Assembly: GCA_023475715.1 (NCBI GenBank)
Contig: JAMCVO010000286.1
Span: forward strand, 1 to 5,610
From: Actinomycetota bacterium
Lineage (GTDB): Bacteria; Actinomycetota; Humimicrobiia; Humimicrobiales; Humimicrobiaceae
Reading direction: 5' to 3'
DNA length: 5,610 nucleotides
The translations under genes and the position numbers were made by a program. The notes beneath the pieces were generated by a model. It had not been told where the DNA came from and did not search any database. It was given only the letters and a program-made list of their open reading frames with translations. Each line of letters opens with the position of its first letter. Position 1 is the stretch's first letter. Below, one piece after another: positions 5,494 through 5,610 of this stretch.

Positions 5494-5610
5494 TGAAAAA
5501 ATTAATAGAAAAGATCACATATTTCTTAATTAGCAAAGAAAAAGGAGCTACTGCAGTTGAGTACGCTTTAATCGTTGCTCTCATAGCGATGGTAATAATT
5601 GTCCATAACT
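5493..5610 (+). CDS. Flp-family type IVb prepilin, N-terminal part
   Basis: Thirty-nine residues are visible before the window ends. A basic leader, MKKLIEKITYFLISKEKG, is followed by ATAVEYALIVALIAMVII. This is the Flp/Fap prepilin signature: prepilin peptidase would cut after G18, leaving Glu at +5 and Tyr at +6 of the mature protein, then a hydrophobic helix that packs into the pilus fibre. Flp pilins are usually about 50-70 residues, so most of the gene is here. The GTG start overlaps the upstream HTH stop by one base and has a full-strength ribosome site. In bacteria this gene usually heads a tad cluster (prepilin peptidase, secretin or TadA ATPase, TadB/TadC), which would be expected to the right. 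Expression is probably set by the promoter at 5177-5205. Confidence 0.9.
   Translation, partial: MKKLIEKITYFLISKEKGATAVEYALIVALIAMVIIVHN

Noticed and set aside
1..5610. CRISPR array, insertion sequence, tRNA or rRNA gene
   Set aside because: No regularly spaced repeats, transposase frame with terminal inverted repeats, cloverleaf or rRNA-like stretch was noticed on either strand.

Overview
The window is strongly AT-rich, especially between genes. It carries five complete or near-complete protein genes, a truncated gene at each edge, and a stretch of decayed genes. The AAAGGAGGTGA ribosome binding site before the last gene is an exact match to a standard bacterial anti-Shine-Dalgarno. A Flp/Tad pilin plus dense AT-rich spacers suggests an AT-rich bacterium with a Tad pilus. 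An uncultured, low-GC actinobacterial lineage is one possibility, but this is inference and no rRNA or other phylogenetic marker is present.

Layout: the window opens with the last codons of an upstream gene (to 44), closed by a perfect 21-bp hairpin terminator (83-133). About 250 bp of near-pure A/T follows, then a 12-helix MFS exporter (385-1620, +). Next is a membrane-anchored SIMPL/DUF541 protein (1761-2534, +). It meets a convergent membrane glycosyltransferase of family 2 (2521-3723, -), and the two stop-codon ends overlap by 14 bp. A divergent spacer with promoter-like signals separates the glycosyltransferase from an unrecognised protein (3903-4769, +), which has a charged amphipathic N-terminal half and four membrane helices.

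From 4770 to about 5080 no intact gene is visible. The minus strand holds a clear but broken C-terminal piece of a short-chain dehydrogenase/reductase, with an apparent one-base deletion. The plus strand beside it carries a short unexplained ORF. A strong sigma-70-type promoter (TTGACA, 17 bp, AATAAT) with an inverted repeat between and over its elements (5187-5206) then drives a small winged-HTH (MerR/excisionase-like) protein. Its stop codon overlaps by one base with the GTG start of a Flp-family prepilin, which runs off the window end.

The transporter, SIMPL protein, glycosyltransferase and four-helix membrane protein are all envelope-associated, but strand and spacing do not make them one operon. 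The one clear functional unit is the HTH-Flp pair: a candidate local regulator translationally coupled to the first pilus gene of a presumed tad cluster lying to the right.
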